Source: Cruorifilaria tuberocauda (lineage: Eukaryota > Nematoda > Chromadorea > Rhabditida > Onchocercidae). From it: a stretch of 64,000 nucleotides of DNA. A program made the translations under genes and the position numbers. The DNA lies in assembly GCA_013365365.1 (NCBI GenBank), contig JABVXU010000006.1, forward strand, positions 372,001 through 436,000. Direction: 5' to 3'. The notes beneath the pieces were generated by a model, which ran no database searches, was not told where the DNA came from, and was given only the letters and a program-made list of their open reading frames with translations. Positions 60,014 to 64,000 of the stretch are shown here, in pieces (positions within the stretch are counted from its first letter, which is position 1; the number at the start of each line of letters is the position of its first letter).

Positions 60014-63000
60014 ATGGGTCGTGCACAGTTTGAATATGATGAAGTGGGTAACACATTCTACTATGTGCTAGTATCGTTTTATGCTTTGGTCCTCATTCCA
60101 GCAACATTTTTTTTCTGGCCTACAAGTAAATTAGGTTGGTATTTCACCATATGTGATTCTTCTCAAGAACATACTACTCCTAGCTATAGACAAAAAACTT
60201 TTGACTTTAAACAGCGATTTACTGAGTTCTAAATCAGCTCCATATACTCATATATTATCATATCATTGTTCATCAAAAATTGTTGAATCTCATGTGGTTT
60301 CATAAAAGCATTTTTTTCTTTGTGTAAAAATTTGTACCTTAAGAAATGCAGTCTATTAAATACTGATGTTTCGGTAATTGTCTAATCTTAGCGTTCTTTC
60401 AATTAGTAGAAACATGGTCCGAATTTCAGATAAAACTGAACGGAAAGAACACTGCTGTTGTGAAGGATGTACCAAAAAACGTATCAAAGCAGAAGCAAAA
60501 CGGCCATGGCGGAGGACGAAGAAATTTCTAACTTTTTTGGCTTTAGTCGTCGCTTGGGTTTTATTCTTTATCATTTTACATAAAGTAACGCAAATTGAAG
60601 TCGAACATACCGAATATGATCCATATGCTATACTTGGCATTGATCAGGTAATCTTTTATATTGTAATATTCATCTCCAATGTTTAGATTTATAAATGATA
60701 ATAATTTTAGTTTTAAGAATAAGAGGATTTTGAAGAATTTTTTTAAGGGAGCTGCTAGCTCAGTTGTTAAAAAAAAATACCGCGAATTAAGTAAGACAAT
60801 GCATCCTGATAAAGGAGGTGATCCGGTGCAGTTTGATCGCATTGCAAAAGCATACCAAGCATTAACTGATGATGAAAGTAGAGAGAATTGGGAGAAGTAT
60901 GGCAATCCTGATGGACCAACTGGTCAATTTTTTTGGTTGATATTTATATACATCTACTTTAAATCCATAAATCCATAAAATTATAGTAATTGTAACCTGA
61001 ATTCTACGTAATATGGCTCGGTTTTTATACATATCATAGACTTTTTATAGATATTACTGAATAATAAAATGAATTGTAGCAACTACGTTCGGAATTGCAT
61101 TACCGAAGTGGATAGTCAGTAAGGAATATGGTGTCTGGGTCCTGGCATTTTATGGCCTCGTTCTCATGGTTTTACTGCCTTCGGCTGTTGTATGTATTTT
61201 TTGTTTCACTATTCTGTATTAAATGTGAATCTATCTAACAGTGGAATATTCTGTAGTGGAATATTCTGGATTCTCATTACTATTTTTTAGGGGTTTTGGT
61301 GGTATAATTCCATTAAGTATAGTATTGATCAAGTATTACTGGATACAACCGAAATGTATTATTATTTTTTCCATAAAACACCGAAAATGGAAATAAATCG
61401 TAGGTATTAGAGATTTATGTTTCCTCTTTTAACATGCAATCATATTGCATAATAGATATTGTATCATGAAAATCTCAGAATAACAATTTTATTGTTTTGC
61501 ATTTTGTTCTTTGTTTACTGATTTTCCAGGAATTAAGTTATTTAATTATACATAATGAGTATATATGATTATATTATAATTATTTTTTAGGTATTTTGAT
61601 GGTGCTTGGTGGTTCCTTTGAATTTTGGAGACAATATAATAAGGAAATTGTGGAACGTGAAAGTGACGATGTTGAATTGCCACCACTTATGAAATTGTTC
61701 AAAAATTTAAGTGAAAATAAGAAAGAACGACCTCTTTGTTTACCATATTCTGTGAAGGCACGCCTATTCATTCACGCACATTTGTCACGTTTTGTACTTG
61801 ATTCGTCGAATTTAAGAAGTGGTAATATCATATATTCTTCATAATATTTTGAGTTAAATGGGAAAGTATTCCAAACTTCAAGAAATTCTTAATTCTAACG
61901 AATTTCATCTATTGTATTTAGAAAATTTTTCGTATTCTTTTCACATTTATACTGCTTCTACGTCCAAGATTTTATAATATTTAAGTTAACATGGTCATTA
62001 GCGGTATGAGCATCATATGACGAATCGCATATTATTCTATGTCTATTTTTTCAGAATAGATGGCGTTACTGGTAGTTTTCTTACTGTGCAATTTTAGATA
62101 GTGCTTACGTGATATCAAAATGCGTTATGCTTGCCAATGAGATGTTAGCTCTCGCTCAACATTTATGTTTCTACGGAAATCCAGCACGTTGCCCACCGTT
62201 GGATACAATCGAAAACTTAGCGAAATTATTGCCGATGATTGTCCAAGCACTGTGGCCAAAAAATAGTCCTTTATTACAATTACCACATATTACAGAACAA
62301 AATTTACACTATCTTCGTCGTGTAAGCTTATTTTTTATTAAAATAGTTTTAGTATCCGTTATTCTTTCTCTTTTCTCAAAACCAAAAACAAAAAACATAA
62401 ACATGTTTTGTAAAATATAGAGAACTGCACTGCATTTATTTTTTCTTCATTTTCTCGAAAGAAAAGTTTTTGGTTTTTTTTTCGCAATTTCATAGATTAG
62501 GTTTGTAAATTTGATGTTTACACTAGTTTTTTGAGTAATATCATAATATAAAGTCATTATTTCAAAATTTTTTTAGTCATCAATGTAACACTTTTAGAAC
62601 CGTATAATTACTTGTGCAGATCTTGCAAACCTAAATGAAATCAAACGTCGTCAGATATTGCAATCGTTAAGTGATGCAGAATACAATGACATAGTCTTTG
62701 TATTACAGTCAATGCCTAAGTTAAGTATCGAACCTCGTTTTGAGGGTAAGCAAATTCATTTTCATTTGATTTGACTTTGTTCTCATTATTTTAATGCGTA
62801 TTTTTAGTCTAATCTTTTGCAGTACAAGGTGAAGATGACGCACAAAAAGTAACAGTTGGCTCAGTTGTTACTTTGAAAATTAATTTAAGAAGAAGTCCAT
62901 TGTTAGATTCAAATAAACGGGAAGAAGAAATGCGTGAGAGCGGTGAGAAGGTATTGTCAACCCATGTTTATAGATTTTTCAAGTTAGAAATTCTTTTATC

Positions 63001-64000
63001 AAACTCTCAGGTCCAGGAAAATTACTTGTGCTAATGGAGATTTTTCGTATTTAATTCCCACTTTACAGGATGCAGAATCAGTAGAAATAGTGGATGATGG
63101 AGAGGAAACAAACGAAGAAAAGGACAACAGTGTTCCAAAAAGGAAAATATGGGAGAAACCGAAAAAAAAACAAAATAGAACGAAACCAGTCAAAAATAGA
63201 CAGGGGCAGAAAACCAAAGTAATAAAAAAAGTTGTAGCCAGTATTAAGCCAGAAGAAAACAACAAAGGGAAATTGGAAGAGCAGAAGAAAGATAGGAAAG
63301 AGAACAACGATGATATGGAAACAATTGGATATAGCGAAAACGAAGAGCCGAGTTGCTCCGAAAAAGGCTACGTCAAAGAGTTGGTTCACGAGTTGATCTT
63401 ATTAATAATTATATTTCTTCTCATAAATCGAAAACAGTTCAGTCAAGACCTTTTCTATTATGCCGTTAATCAATAAATCAGAGTGTCTTATATATGTAAA
63501 TGGGTACTTTTAGGTGCTCTACACAATGTTTCTGATGTTTATGATTGGTTAGATAACTGTGTAAAACTGCTTCCTAGAATATTTCGTTCTTTTGATGTGA
63601 TTTGGGAAAAGATGTTATTTGAGGTATTTTGCATTTCTGAGAAATGTAAGTAATTTTTTTTTCAGCGAAAACGAAAAGGGAAACGGTAGTGGTTCGGAAG
63701 GGGTGGAGGAAGAAGAATCAGATAATGAAGATTGGGCGAATGAAAGTGTGATGAAGAAAGAATCCATTTTAGGGAACAAAAGTAAAAAGACTCATCCAGT
63801 GCACTGTCCTTATTTTTCGGGTGAAAAATTCGAATGGTGGTGGTTATTGCTTGTTGACAAAAAACTTCGCAAGCTGGTCGTACCAGCAGTGCATTGCACA
63901 ACACTTGTTAATGAACAAACGGTTTATTTTAAATATTTTACTTGCTAGTAGAAATATTAATCGTTAGTTTTTTGTGGAAATGTGTGTAGTAGTTGTTCTT
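60014..64000 (+). CDS. SEC63: SEC63, J-domain protein of the ER protein-import channel (3' end outside window)
   Basis: SEC63 sits in the ER membrane with SEC61 and recruits BiP through a lumenal J domain. Exons: 60014-60125, 60430-60647, 60748-60922, 61080-61189, 61291-61399, 61591-61821, 62098-62321, 62598-62745, 62823-62950 (485 aa, phases consistent), then 63069 to an uncertain donor near 63380-63400, and 63666-63921. The N-terminus matches the family ([20 protein letters not shown], first membrane span). A second span precedes the J domain, whose HPD is at 129-131 (MHPDKGGD) with [11 protein letters not shown] after it; a third span follows ([10 protein letters not shown]..). Cytosolic Sec63 blocks follow ([17 protein letters not shown]), then a lysine-rich acidic stretch and [16 protein letters not shown]. 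The gene likely continues past 63921 (ACG|gtttat) and off the window. A cysteine cluster (CCCEGC) follows the first span. The worm ortholog is, as I recall, dnj-29. Confidence 0.94.

Overview
This window is a stretch of nuclear DNA from an animal, most likely a nematode and plausibly a filarial or related spirurid worm. The base composition is strongly AT-rich and the genes have many short exons with gt..ag introns. Several start codons lie 0-17 bases after a strong 'cag' acceptor, as expected for spliced-leader trans-splicing. The intergenic DNA also holds a decayed BEL/Pao retrotransposon. The species call is an inference. I see no bacterial, endosymbiont or plasmid DNA.

I resolved seven conserved protein-coding genes, most of them to exon level with matching splice phases. 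In order they are: filamin (+, 3305-13695, 30 exons, 1728 aa); a carboxypeptidase D-like membrane protein (-, 16197-23142, 17 exons, 1018 aa); the ribosome-biogenesis factor LTV1 (-, 24521-28212); the MAP kinase kinase MEK (-, 31070-33178, 7 exons, 389 aa); the WAVE-complex subunit CYFIP/Sra-1, called GEX-2 in worms (+, 34261-43416, 30 exons, 1274 aa); an RBM12-like five-RRM protein (-, 47902-55453, 15 exons, 972 aa); and the ER translocon J-protein SEC63 (+, 60014 to beyond the right edge).

Layout: 1-3300 is mostly non-coding, with a few coding-looking islands of unknown identity. Filamin and carboxypeptidase D converge, and a 192-codon orphan ORF lies between them. Three genes follow head-to-tail on the minus strand, with a candidate three-exon micro-membrane-protein gene at 29335-29891. 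MEK and GEX-2 diverge from a shared 1.1 kb region that contains a long near-perfect hairpin. GEX-2 and RBM12 converge on a gap with the retrotransposon remnant. RBM12 and SEC63 diverge from a 4.6 kb gene-poor region.

The genes are unrelated housekeeping, cytoskeletal and signalling functions (actin crosslinking, WAVE/Arp2/3 regulation, Ras-MAPK signalling, 40S maturation, ER import, propeptide trimming). Nothing suggests an operon or gene cluster with a joint function. The unusual features are a near-identical 48-base internal duplication in the carboxypeptidase gene that may be an optional micro-exon, two long perfect or near-perfect hairpins, the candidate micro-protein, the orphan ORF, and a possible in-frame optional intron in filamin.
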